Shown here: positions 51,930-62,096 of the stretch, piece after piece
Position numbering within the stretch: the stretch's first letter is position 1
How the letters are laid out: every line of letters starts with the position of its first letter
NCBI GenBank assembly: GCA_012295275.1
Contig: CM022670.1
Coordinates: 17,598,698 to 17,662,697, forward strand
Reading direction: 5' to 3'
Length of the DNA: 64,000 nt
From: Chrysomallon squamiferum
Taxonomy: Eukaryota; Mollusca; Gastropoda; Neomphalida; Peltospiridae
Made by a program: the position numbers and the translations under genes
Notes under the pieces: model-generated
What the model was told of the DNA's origin: nothing
Databases searched by the model: none
What the model saw: the letters and a program-made list of their open reading frames with translations, nothing else

Positions 51930-52236
51930 AATTAACGTTTTGCTTTATCTATCCGTCTTAAATTATTTATTTATTTTCTAAATTTAGTGGATAATTATCT
52001 TCCTTTATTTATATATGTATATATATATATTTTTTTTTTCTATATTTAATGCTATTTACAAAGATAGAGTGGTTTTTATTTCTTTAAATAGTTTTTGTAG
52101 CCATCTTCCTCGCAGTTTTACAAAGCGATCTAATACAAAGTAAAAGTAAATGCAGTGAGGAAAAAATAGTGGAATTCGGGTAATAATGGGGAAATAATCA
52201 AAACTGTAAATACTGCCATAAAAACTCGCATAGTAC

Positions 52237-52242
52237 GTCTCT

Positions 52243-52303
<61 letters not shown>

Positions 52304-52310
52304 AGGGACG
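52237..52310 (+). tRNA. tRNA-Asn(GTT), copy 3
   Basis: Complete 74-nt tRNA. The only difference from copy 4 is the T-loop TTCAAGC, where A replaces G. The 5' flank resembles that of copy 2 (GTGGAA-TCGG, AATAATGG, CAAAACTGTAAATACTGCCATAA). Confidence 0.93.
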
Positions 52311-52948
52311 AATTAAACATTTATTGTTAGTAGTATCATCCCTTCCTTTATTTGTTTTATAATTTTAATGTTATTTATGAAACCAGATGTGTTCTTTTGC
52401 TTATTTTTAACTTTGATCGTTATAGATTTACAATGTGGAATAACAAAGTAAAAAAAAAAAAAAAAAAACAACAAAAAATTAATACATTTTTATAATTTTT
52501 AGTACAACTACTCTAATAAAGGATAGATCTAAATTGAAAAATTGCAAAACTATATCAGCATCTTTGATAACATAATGTAAGAATAATAAATGAATACTCA
52601 ATAGATTTAAGCGTTTGTGTGCAAGTGGTTAGGTCTGTCTGAGCTATTTTAGTATTTACCGCCAGAGAATACTTGGGATAGTAAGTGGTGCTCACGCATG
52701 TGTACACGGTTTGGGTCAGTCGTCAAACTGAAGATATATGAAGCTGACTAATAGTTACATTCACTCAGTTATCATTACACATACAGTATTTATGAAAAAT
52801 AACTATTTCATTCGTAAACCTGAAACTTCTCATCATGATTCATTATTTTCTGTAGTTAACGTCTTACATCAGTTATCTACCTTGTTTAACAGTGTGACAG
52901 GTTTTGATCTTACAATACCACCGGTTATTTTCAGTGTTCGCACAGCAC

Positions 52949-52954
52949 GTCTCT

Positions 52955-53005
<51 letters not shown>

Positions 53006-53022
53006 GAGCCCACCCAGGGACG
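52949..53022 (+). tRNA. tRNA-Asn(GTT), copy 4
   Basis: Complete 74-nt tRNA, identical to the standard animal tRNA-Asn as known to me. A long T run follows within about 10 nt, giving a good Pol III terminator. The 5' flank resembles those of copy 1 and of the disrupted gene at 55330. Confidence 0.96.
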
Positions 53023-53284
53023 AGTTATTTTTTTATTTTTTTAAAAATACTAATATATTTTTTTTTCATCTTTATTTTTTTTTCTGCTTTTTAATTTTTT
53101 TTTAAATTCATTTTCTGAACTTAATGATATTTATGAAATTCGAAGAAATTTTCTTCATTTTAGCTTCAAAAGATATCTAATGCAAAATTTAAAAAAAATT
53201 CAGTGGGAAAACTTAGGAATTCAGGAAATTACAGTGGGAGAATAATAGTCAAAATCGCAGTACTTACCTTACAAAACTCAACCT

Positions 53285-53358
53285 GTCTCTGTGGTGCAGT
53301 CGGTTAGCGCGTTCGGTTATTAGCCGAGCGGTTGGTGGTTCGAGCCCACCCACAGGCA
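53285..53358 (+). tRNA. Variant tRNA-Asn-like gene, anticodon loop TTATTAG (ATT)
   Basis: 74 nt with D and T arms intact apart from GTGC for GCGC on the 5' side of the D arm. The anticodon loop is TTATTAG, so the anticodon would be ATT, and the 3' strand of the acceptor is CACAGGC, leaving one mismatch. Could be a divergent gene or a pseudogene; several changes favour decay. Confidence 0.6.
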
Positions 53359-53366
53359 TTATTAAT

Positions 53367-54540
53367 ATGTGTTTTATTTTTGGAATAGTCAAAGTGGCTG
53401 ATATTGAATATGAAGTAATATCAGGTTTTCTCCCTTTTACAGCTATTGTAGAAATTATTCATGAAAAATCTCCAGAATTATCAAAAAAAAAAAAAAAAAA
53501 AAAAAAAATTTATATAGCTTACAATGTTATTAAGAAATCACTTCCAGATGAATGGAAAAGTTCTATTAACAGAAAAGCTAAAAGATTAACATCTAATAAA
53601 GATTTATTTTTGTTTCAGAATAATGAAATGATAAATGTCAGTAAATTTACAGTTAAAATAATTTATTCTATTTTAATTTTAAAAAACGTTAAAGCAGCAG
53701 CTTGTGAAAAAAAATGGAATGATCTTGGTTTTAATATATTCTGGAGACCAGTTTGGAAATGGATACACTATTGTGATAAATTTACTGAATTTATAGACTT
53801 AGATTTTAGAACAGTTCATCATATAATATATACATATAGTAAATTATATAAATATGGCAAAATCTCATCTAGTATATGTCCAGTGTGTTTAAAGGATGAT
53901 GAAGATTTGTGCCATTTATTTTTGTATTGTGAAGAATTGACGGAATTAATATCAATTTTTCATGAAATATGTATTCAAATATTTAAGAAAACAGGTTTTT
54001 TCTCTAGAGCAATTAAAAAGATTATTAATATTTGGATGTTATCTAAAAATTGAAAATAGTACAATAGAATTTATTAATATTATTCTTTCAATTTATAGAA
54101 TATCAGTGTTCAAGAGGCGTGTGATAGCTCAATTGTAAGGAACAAACATCAATATAATACATTTTTTTTAGAAATTATGTGTATCAGTGCTTTAAAATCA
54201 TTCGAAATCAATATCGTATTCAAAACAAATTTTTAATTTTTATTAACAAATATGTTAAAAATAATATTTTTCTGGAATTAAAAGATGACATACTTATTTT
54301 CAAATATCCTTTAGCAAGCTACAAATAATCAATATCGTTATATCATCAAAATGGATAAAAGAATTATTACTATAAAATACTGTTAATATATGTGAATATT
54401 CTGAGTAAATAAATATGTGTGCGTGTGAGTGTGACTGAGTGTGTGAGAGGATACCTAATTTTTATTGTTGTTATTTACTGTTTTAATTGTGTACAACTGT
54501 TGATTATATCAATAAAGATAAAAAAAAAAAAAAAAAAAAA
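53367..54540 (+). mobile_element. 5'-truncated LINE (non-LTR retrotransposon) with A tail, joined to a tRNA-Asn half
   Basis: Contains an open frame to 54053 matching the C-terminal end of a LINE ORF2 (VWKWIHYCDKFTEF, DLDFRTVHHIIY, then a knuckle CPVC...CHLFLYC). The layout resembles Tx1/L1-like elements. The reverse-transcriptase core is absent. The 3' UTR (GTGAGTGTGACTGAGTGTGTGAGAG, then ATTGTGTACAACTG, AATAAAG) ends in about 20 A directly against GCGCGTTCG of a tRNA-Asn 3' half. A 27-nt A run inside the ORF (53483 region) may be an expansion. The 5' end is uncertain: the first bases continue the flank of the tRNA at 53285. Confidence 0.75.
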
Positions 54541-54594
54541 CTGCGCGTTCGTCTATTAACCGAAAGGTTGGTGGTTCGAGCCCATTCAGGGACG
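54541..54594 (+). pseudogene. tRNA-Asn 3' half downstream of the LINE tail
   Basis: Starts CTGCGCG directly after the A tail and runs to the end of a tRNA-Asn (anticodon loop CTATTAA, T arm with CCATT in place of CCACC, CAGGGACG). The 5' half is missing. The anticodon would read ATT. Confidence 0.85.
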
Positions 54595-55148
54595 TTATTA
54601 ATATGGGTTTTATTTTTACCTTTTTGAAAAATAAACTTTATTCAGTCTAAACAATATGTCCGCCGTTTAATATATTCCGTTTTAAATGTCTTCTATTAAA
54701 AATAAATGTTACACATATGTATATAACTTAAATTCGTAAATTTAAATCAAAGACCTAATATACATAACTTTTATTTATTTATTTATTTATTTATTTATAT
54801 TTTATTTATTGTGGTATGATATTATGTTGCTTTCTAGATGTTTAATATTTTAATTAAAATTAAATTTATTGTAACAGTTAAAATTAAAGTCGTTACATCT
54901 TAATTTCCCATTCCACTGCAAATGTGCCCGTTGCTGGGTAATTCGAGGACGCAAATCGCGAGATATCGCGAGATCTCGCCAAAATACCCCTACTTGCTAA
55001 TACAGTTCTAAAATTAAACACTTATATAGATTAATGCTTTGATCTGATTATTGTACGTCACATTATAAAACAAAGTCAACAGAATGTATCTATCTAAAGC
55101 ATTAAGTAAACATGTCTACTGAAATATTTAAAATAAGGTATATATGTT

Positions 55149-55193
<45 letters not shown>

Positions 55194-55329
55194 CAGATGT
55201 TAAAACTTACTATTATGATTCATCATTTTCAGTAGTTCACGTCTTACATCAGTTATCTACCTTGTTTAACAATGTGACACGTTTTGTTTTAACAAGACGA
55301 CACGTTATTTCGCATTGTTCGAACAGCCA

Positions 55330-55349
55330 GTCTCTGTAGCGCAATCGGT
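55330..55349 (+). pseudogene. tRNA-Asn 5' half, split by LINE insertion
   Basis: GTCTCTGTAGCGCAATCGGT, the first 20 nt of tRNA-Asn with one change, preceded by the same type of 5' flank as copies 1 and 4. The LINE-derived sequence begins immediately after. Confidence 0.9.
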
Positions 55350-55648
55350 AACAATATTTTCCTAGAACTAAAAGATGACATACTTATTTTCAAATATCCT
55401 TTGGAAAGCTACAAATAATCAATATAGATAAATCATGGAAATGGATAAAAGAATTAATACTATAAAATACTGTAAATATATATGAATATTCCGAATAAAT
55501 AAGTATGCATGCATGTGAGTGTGAATGAGTGTGACTGAGTGTGTGAGAGGAAATGTTTTTTGTTATTGTTATTTACAGCTGTAATGTTATTTTAATTGTG
55601 TACAACTGGTGATTATACTATAAAATAAAAAAAAAAAAAAAAAAAAAA
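55350..55648 (+). mobile_element. Short LINE 3'-end copy inserted in tRNA-Asn
   Basis: About 300 bp that align throughout with the last part of the LINE at 54258-54540 (AAAAGATGACATACTTATTT, TAAAATACTGT, GAGTGTGACTGAGTGTGTGAGAGG, ATTGTGTACAACTG) and end in a run of about 23 A. It lies exactly between the two halves of a tRNA-Asn sequence. Confidence 0.9.
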
Positions 55649-55700
55649 GCGCGTGCGGCTGTTTACCGAAAGGTTGGTGGTTCGAGCCCAGCCTGTGGCA
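55649..55700 (+). pseudogene. tRNA-Asn 3' half, split by LINE insertion
   Basis: Begins GCGCG directly after the A tail, then CGGCTGTTTACCG and the T arm GGTTCGAGCCC. The acceptor 3' strand is degraded (AGCCTGTGGCA). Partner of the half at 55330-55349. Confidence 0.88.
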
Positions 55701-56205
55701 GCATCATATTTTATTATTATTATTATTATCATCAATTCCTTAATGCATTTCTAATTTTAATGTTATTTTTGAAATTAGATTTTGTTTACTTTTATATGTT
55801 TAGGAACAATTAAGCCACTACGTTTTTTATGCAGCCATAGGAAACTTAATGTAAAGCGTGGAAAATGAAATTCAGAAGTTGTTTTGTAAATTCATGTGTG
55901 ATGGGAATAACACCTTAATAAAATATTCAACAAACACTGCAAATAAAAAGTCGGGTGAGCTAAATATTTAAAATGTTTTATTGAAGAAAAAGATGTTTCC
56001 CTTTATTATTTGATAATGTTGTTTGTAAAAATTGTTGTTATTGTTTTATTCATTTTATCTTTGCTCATTACAGTCTTATAAAAGAGATCTATTAATACAA
56101 AGTAAAAATAACTTTGAAGATGAAAAACTCAGGTATTCAGGAAATAACGGAGAAAGATGACGAAAAAATCACCAAATAATAGCATAATACGTTAGCACGA
56201 TACAA

Positions 56206-56268
56206 GTCTCTATGGTGCAACAGGTTAGTGCGTTCGGCTGTTAGGTTGGTGGTTCGAGCCCAGGGACG
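56206..56268 (+). pseudogene. tRNA-Asn pseudogene with small deletions
   Basis: 63 nt from GTCTCTATGG to CAGGGACG. It lacks the anticodon-stem 3' strand (AACCGAAA) and part of the T stem. The flank upstream (AAAGAGATCTATTAATACAAAG, CAGGAAATAACGG) belongs to the same spacer family as copies 2 and 3. Confidence 0.85.
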
Positions 56269-57076
56269 TAATAATAATAATTATTATTATTATATTCGAT
56301 TAAATCTAAATCTTAAATCTAATTAAGTGAAAAAAATTAAAAAATTTTTTTTAACTTATTGGCTTATATAATTATCCTTTCAGTCATTTTCATAAGTTGT
56401 TAAAGAGCAGAAAAAAAATAGCTGTTTAACATATAATCAGACAAACACGCACACACATATATAGACAGTCATAAATACACGCATACGCACATGCACACCA
56501 CAATGTATTTTGAACAGTTAAATAATATTCATTCGTTTTCTCTGCATGCCTAAAAAGAGAATTAAAAATAGAAAATGTTATTTACAAAGAGGTGAGAACA
56601 AAAAAAAAAAAAAAAAAAATCGGGCAGGTAAAACATCTGGTTTGACTCTAAAATATATCTCAACATTTCGCACACTGCAGATACGATCGAAAACAGCACG
56701 ATTCTGCTTGCTTCAGTGTGACTCTTAAATTAAACGAGTTGTCAACATCACACGTGACACGACCACATGCGTCCAAGGATCACATCCAGTCGTGCGCGCG
56801 CTTGCTCGACATGACTTGGCGACCAATCAGATCGTCTGACAGAGAAATCTGCGGTACTGCAGTGTTGAATGGTTGATTCAATTTTCGAGATGATCACACG
56901 CAGTGTAATCGAGCTTGATACTTCGTTCATCTATTGATTTTTGGACACATTTGCCCATTATCTGCCTGGAAGATTCCACTCTGGCACTAACAAGTTTTTA
57001 TGCCTGTTTAGATTAACCGTACCCAGTGAGTCAGCGCAGACGCTTCTTTTTGAACCGCGCCGAGGATTTCTTTATT

Positions 57077-57605
57077 CGCGAAATATTGTCCATTAATCCA
57101 TAGAGATTGTCTAAAATACAAAATATTGTCTCTAAATTCACAGAAATTGTTCCAAAATACAAAATATTATCTCTAACTCCTTAGAGATTTTGTAAAATTG
57201 AAATTATTGTATAACATACAAGATACTGTCTATAAATTTCTAGATGTTGTCTGAAATACAAGATGTTGTCTGAAATACAAGATATTGTCTATAAATCTTT
57301 AGAGGTTGTCTAAAATACAAAATATTAAATCTAAATCCACACAGATAGTCTAAAATGCAAAATACTGTTTATAAATCCATAGAAATTGTCTCAGATACAA
57401 ATTTGTGTCTATAAAAATCTAAAAAAGATTGTCTAAAATACAAACTATAATCCATTAAATCACAGCGATTGCCTAAAATGAAAACTATTGTCTATAAATC
57501 CATAGATATTGTCTAAAATACAAAGTATTGTTTCTAAATTCACACACAGAGATTGCCTAAATTACAAAACATTGTCCACAAATCCACAGAGACTGTCTAA
57601 AAACA
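57077..57605. repeat. Minisatellite, about 38-40-bp unit, roughly 13 diverged copies
   Basis: The unit is approximately ATTGTCTATAAATCCA followed by TAGAGATTGTCTAAAATACA and AAAT, repeated with substitutions and small indels across the whole stretch. Confidence 0.9.
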
Positions 57606-57907
57606 AAATGCTGTGTCTGTATTTTCCACAGCTGCCTGATATATTTATAATTTATTAAAATGTATATTGTTAGAAAGAAAAAACAAACAAAAAACCCCAG
57701 ATACATAGATGAAAAGAGGACAAAAATCTGTACTAGTAAAGTGATGCATTAAAAATCTGACATGACAGTTAAGTGTTTGTTTCATTATAAAATAAGAACT
57801 CTTGAATATACTTTAGTTGCCCACTGTAATTTCTGAGAAAGGAAACTGTCATAATGATTATGCAACCATATGATATATGGTGCGTGTCTCCGGATATAAT
57901 AAAAGAC

Positions 57908-58071
<164 letters not shown>

Positions 58072-58498
58072 AACGGTCTTTCCTCTGGAACCGCCACCAA
58101 GAGTTAATAAGAAATATTTGTGTTTGTTCGAGGTCCTGGGAGAGGACATTAATCGACAAGTCCTCAATTTTGACGCATTAGTTCAGTCGTAATGCGTCTA
58201 ACTGGATCCTTAACACAATCTGTACAGACCAATTCTCTTTCATAAGCTGCCCTTCACTGGCTTAGCAGTTCTTTTAATCACAGGATATTAAAACAAAGAT
58301 TCACAATCAGTTCCCAGCCGTTGTAGAAATATTCCTGTAACTAGTTGAGTACTACTTTGTAAATTTAAACAGTTTTGAAAAACGAATAGTTAAAGTAAAT
58401 GAAAAACACGTACAAACATACACATCCTCAGACGTGAAAGATTGTAGGAATGTATTATTATTTTACCGCACGCCAAAAGTAAGGTAGAAAAATTACGA

Positions 58499-58515
58499 CG
58501 TCCCTGTGTGGGCTC

Positions 58516-58546
<31 letters not shown>
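58499..58546 (-). pseudogene. tRNA-Asn 3' half (minus strand), split by LINE insertion
   Basis: Reads GTTCGGCTGTTAACCGAAAG, then the T arm and CAGGGACG on the minus strand, i.e. tRNA nucleotides 27-74 with one T-stem change. Partner of 58741-58766. Confidence 0.9.
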
Positions 58547-58740
58547 AGTTGTACACAATTAAAATAACATTTTTTTAACAAAACTATTTCCTCTCACACG
58601 CTCAGTCTAACCGATGCATGCATACTTAGAGATTTGACAGCGGTATTTTATAGTATTAAAAATATACGTGATCTATTGTGAACCGAGTTAATTGATTATT
58701 TGGTGATGAAAATAAGTATGTCATCTTTTGAAAATATTGC
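58547..58740 (-). mobile_element. Short LINE 3'-end copy inserted in tRNA-Asn (minus strand)
   Basis: 194 bp aligning on the minus strand with the other LINE ends (AATATTTTC-AAAGATGACATACTT, AAGTATGCATGCAT, GCGTGTGAGAGGAAAT, AATTGTGTACAACT). The final part with the A tail is missing. The break falls at a GTT shared by the LINE and the tRNA, as expected for a microhomology deletion. Confidence 0.88.
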
Positions 58741-58766
58741 GCTAACCGATTGCGCCACAGAGACAT
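58741..58766 (-). pseudogene. tRNA-Asn 5' half (minus strand), split by LINE insertion
   Basis: Exactly nucleotides 1-26 of tRNA-Asn (GTCTCTGTGGCGC then AATCGGTTAGCGC), unmutated, directly followed by LINE sequence. Confidence 0.92.
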
Positions 58767-58854
58767 GACAGCGGTTGTCTGCCATATGTTTCTACCATTA
58801 ATCAAACAGTATTTCCCTCGATATCTGACTACTGCTGTGGCTTTTGTAAAAATT

Positions 58855-59180
58855 ACTACCACTGCTACCACGAATGTTGTCATTAATGTCGTCGTTATTA
58901 TTACCACCACTACTACTACTACTATTTGTATCATTACTACTGCTACGACTATTATTATTACTACTGCTACTACAGTTACTAACAATACTGCTAATATTAT
59001 TATTATTAACACTGCTACTACTACTACTACTATTATTATTACTGCTAATACTATTATTATTAAAACTGCTGCTATTACTGTTATCACTGTATTTGCTATT
59101 ATTACTATTGCTATTACTACTATAATTACAACTGTTATTATTATCAATACTATCGTTGTTTTACTACTGCAGTTACTGTT
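58855..59180. repeat. Compound trinucleotide (ACT/ATT/GCT) low-complexity block
   Basis: Imperfect TAC/TAT/TGC triplets over about 325 bp produce Thr/Ile-, Leu- or Val-rich frames on both strands. These are not real proteins. Confidence 0.9.
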
Positions 59181-59430
59181 ATTATTACTTATTAGATTAT
59201 TAATTTTCAGTATGACCATCGCCATTATGGTATAACTGAAAATCAGCTACAAATTGTATTTCTAGAGTTGTATCTGTGGCCATCATGAATAATAAATATA
59301 TTTATTAATCTAAAATACCTTTTCTCTTATCTTTTTTACAGATCAGTTTTATCATGCTCAGATCACAAATTATAAAACTGTAAAATTGTACAAGTGGTTA
59401 ATAATGCCCCTGAAATAACGTATGGTAGGG

Positions 59431-59483
59431 TGTAACTAGGTGGGCCTGAACCGCCAATCTTTCGGTTAACAGTCAAACGCGCT
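59431..59483 (-). pseudogene. tRNA-Asn 3' half (minus strand) after an A-rich tail
   Basis: On the minus strand AGCGCGTTTGACTGTTAACC, then GAAAGATTGGCGGTTCAGGC and CCACCTAGTTAC: a diverged tRNA-Asn from about nucleotide 22 on. Directly upstream is an A-rich LINE-like tail. Confidence 0.8.
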
Positions 59484-59599
59484 TTTTATTATTATTTGTT
59501 TTTCACTTTATTAATAAAATTTAACAGATGTGCATAAATAAATAAAAGTAAACAATACATAACAAGAGTAAAAATACACACACGCACTCACTCGTTCTA
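59484..59599 (-). mobile_element. Probable related LINE tail
   Basis: Minus-strand GAGTGAGTGCGTGTGTG, then ATTAATAAAGTGAAAAAC and an A-rich end abutting AGCGCG of a tRNA-Asn half. It resembles the other LINE tails in layout (GTGAG-rich block, AATAAAG, A tail) but not base for base, so it may be a sister family. Beyond it, 59600-59760 matches the tRNA spacer at 56035-56190 inverted. Confidence 0.5.
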
Positions 59600-59866
59600 A
59601 ATTATGTTATTATTTGATGATTTTTACTTTTACTTCATCTCTTCCGGTTATTTCCTGACTACCTGAGTTTTATCTTTATCACAGTTATTTTTACTTTGTG
59701 TTAATAGATCTCTTTTATATATCTGTAACGAGCTAAGATAAAATGAATAAAACAATAAAAACAATTTTACAAACAACATTAAAATTAAAAAATAATGAAG
59801 AAAAAAAGGTGTGGTTTTATTGTCCCATTACTTTGGTTGAGTGACTCAATAATAATAAGATTAATT

Positions 59867-59883
59867 CGTCACTGGGTGGACTC

Positions 59884-59918
<35 letters not shown>

Positions 59919-59927
59919 CACAGAGAC
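59867..59927 (-). pseudogene. tRNA-Asn with exact 13-nt D-arm deletion (minus strand)
   Basis: GTCTCTGTGGCGC is joined directly to GTTCGGCTGTTAACCG; the rest is intact apart from CAGTGAC in the acceptor. The missing AATCGGTTAGCGC is bounded by GCGC direct repeats, so the loss fits slippage or repair between them. Confidence 0.9.
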
Positions 59928-60094
59928 GTTCTGCAATATTGCGATTAATTCGTGAACCAGGATAAGATGTCACGTTTAAGTGTTTTTTCTTATTAAATAT
60001 CTACCACTGTTCAAATGAACTGCTACTACAACCGCTAATACTACTACTAGTAGCAGTAGTAGTAATACTTACATAATAATAATTAATTTCTCTT

Positions 60095-60190
60095 AAAAGT
60101 TCACATCCATTATTTCTGCTTACTTAGCTGTGAAATAATGAAAAGTTCACATCCATTATTTCTGCTTACTTAGCTGTGAAATAATGAAAA
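60095..60190. repeat. Perfect 46-bp tandem duplication
   Basis: AAAAGTTCACATCCATTATT...GTGAAATAATG occurs twice head to tail at 60095-60140 and 60141-60186, with a few further matching bases. Confidence 0.95.
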
Positions 60191-60239
60191 TTTAACACAG
60201 GCTAATTACCAACGACAAACAGTATACACACGTTTCTTT

Positions 60240-60330
60240 TCTCCTTCCGGCGGAGAACTCTACAGCGGAAGACATTACATTCTTTCAAGATGGCCGCACC
60301 TCTAGGGCAATAAGGGTAGGATAACCATTT
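60240..60330 (+). promoter_or_regulatory. Promoter-like patch with ETS and YY1-type motifs
   Basis: CTTCCGGCGG and GCGGAAGAC (ETS-like cores) are followed by CAAGATGGCCGC, the YY1-type element typical of animal promoters, and by a possible donor AATAAGG/GTAGGA near 60315. A plus-strand 5' UTR exon of a gene lying beyond the window would fit. Confidence 0.4.
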
Positions 60331-60754
60331 GGCGAGCGAAAATATCTTGAAAGTAATCATTTTTAATTATTCTACCTGTATGAGCCGTGCTTTGAGGGAA
60401 AACGACTTTTATTACGTTAATCTGGGTTGTATTTCGTACATGTGTTTATAAGCTGTGTTAGAAATTAGCTGTGAAATAGATCGTCTGAATGTCTTTGTGT
60501 AGTTCGATGCCTAAAGGTCGATGACGAAAAAGGGCATATTAAGTTAAAATGGTTAAATTAGATTTGGGAGTTTATTCTGTATTTAAAATGATGTTGTTTA
60601 TTTTATATCAACTGGTAATTAATTTTTTTTTTTTTTTTTTTTTTTGTATTTTTAACAAAGAAAGGCAAAGACTGTTAGTAAAAGAAAGTCTAGCTAATGA
60701 AAGCGAGATCAAGATACAAAGAATATTTATAACTGTGTCTTGCTTTGTATTACG

Positions 60755-60785
<31 letters not shown>

Positions 60786-61544
60786 GATATAAATATCTCT
60801 GTGTGTATATATATATATATCTTTTTTTTAAGAAAGCAAATATTGTAAAATTTGTTAATGCCAAATAATAACAATAACAATAACAATAACAATAACAATA
60901 ATAATAATAATAATAGTAAGAAGAAGAAGAAGAAGATGAAGAAGAACAAGAAGAAGAAAGTAGAAAGAAAAGAAGAAAGAAAGAAAAAATAAAAGGAAGC
61001 AAAACATTATTTTAATGCCTAGAAATTCATCATTATTAATAAAATAATTAATTTTAAAGTCCCTTTTTAAAATTTATTTTTCGACAATTATAATTAATCT
61101 GGTCAGTTAAATGTGCTTTCATAATTTTTTACACAAATATAACCTAAAAGCATTTCATATTTTGCCGTTTAATTCAGCAAGGGACGCGGAGAAAGACACG
61201 GGAGCAGTCCATTACACACGCAAGTGTGGAATGTGATGTTTTCAAACTGTTTCCTTGCTAATACTTGAAATTTTCCGATCTTCCTTTGTTCTTCATTCTC
61301 CCACTGAGCACATTTGGAGACCAGGACGATTGTTAGACTGCTACTCGATAGAAAGACTCTCCAGTTTGATTTGAACCGGAAGTTCGTGACATCTCGAGTG
61401 GATGGAACGGAGACGAGACTCTACGAGATCGTTCAGCGCCATCTGGCAGCGATACGCATGTCAGTTCTGTAACTGTACAAGAAATAAACAAACATGTTTC
61501 CACTTAGCACACAACTGACGTTGGAATGTGTGATTACCCAAATG

Positions 61545-61586
<42 letters not shown>

Positions 61587-62028
61587 AAACGAAGAAGAAA
61601 AAAAAGGAAAAAAAGGAAAAAAAAAAGAAGGAAAGCACCATTAGAAAGATAATTATAAATCTAACTAAGATGGCACCGTTGATCCTTTAATTAAGAATGT
61701 TTAAACTCGATGGAATTTGGACGGGAGTTTTGTCAGAGCGTCTCTTGGCTACACAATTCAAGTGGTGACTTAGTTTAAAGCTTTTCGGACTCAAGTACTG
61801 ATGTTTTTCTGGCAAAATTATAAATACTGAAGACCGATACTTTATCGTCATTATCATCATCATCTTCATTATTATTATACAAAAAACCTCGATACCATAA
61901 AAGCCGATGTTTTCTTTTATTTTGGTGTCATTAAACAACTATTAGTTTCAAGAAACATGGACAAATACAATGTTGGTAGAACCGAAAAATGTCTGAAGTG
62001 TTCAGTAACGCACCACAACTATGGTTAA

Positions 62029-62096
<68 letters not shown>

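Noticed and set aside
55330-55700. Interpreting tRNA half + LINE tail + A run as a normal tRNA-headed SINE
   Set aside because: The tRNA is interrupted: its first 20 nt precede and the remaining nucleotides, with anticodon and B box, follow the LINE part. A SINE would have the whole tRNA head before the tail.
58656-59235. Thr/Ile-rich and Val/Ile-rich ORFs on both strands (up to 189 codons)
   Set aside because: Low-complexity trinucleotide block is open on both strands; the minus frame also runs into the split tRNA sequence.
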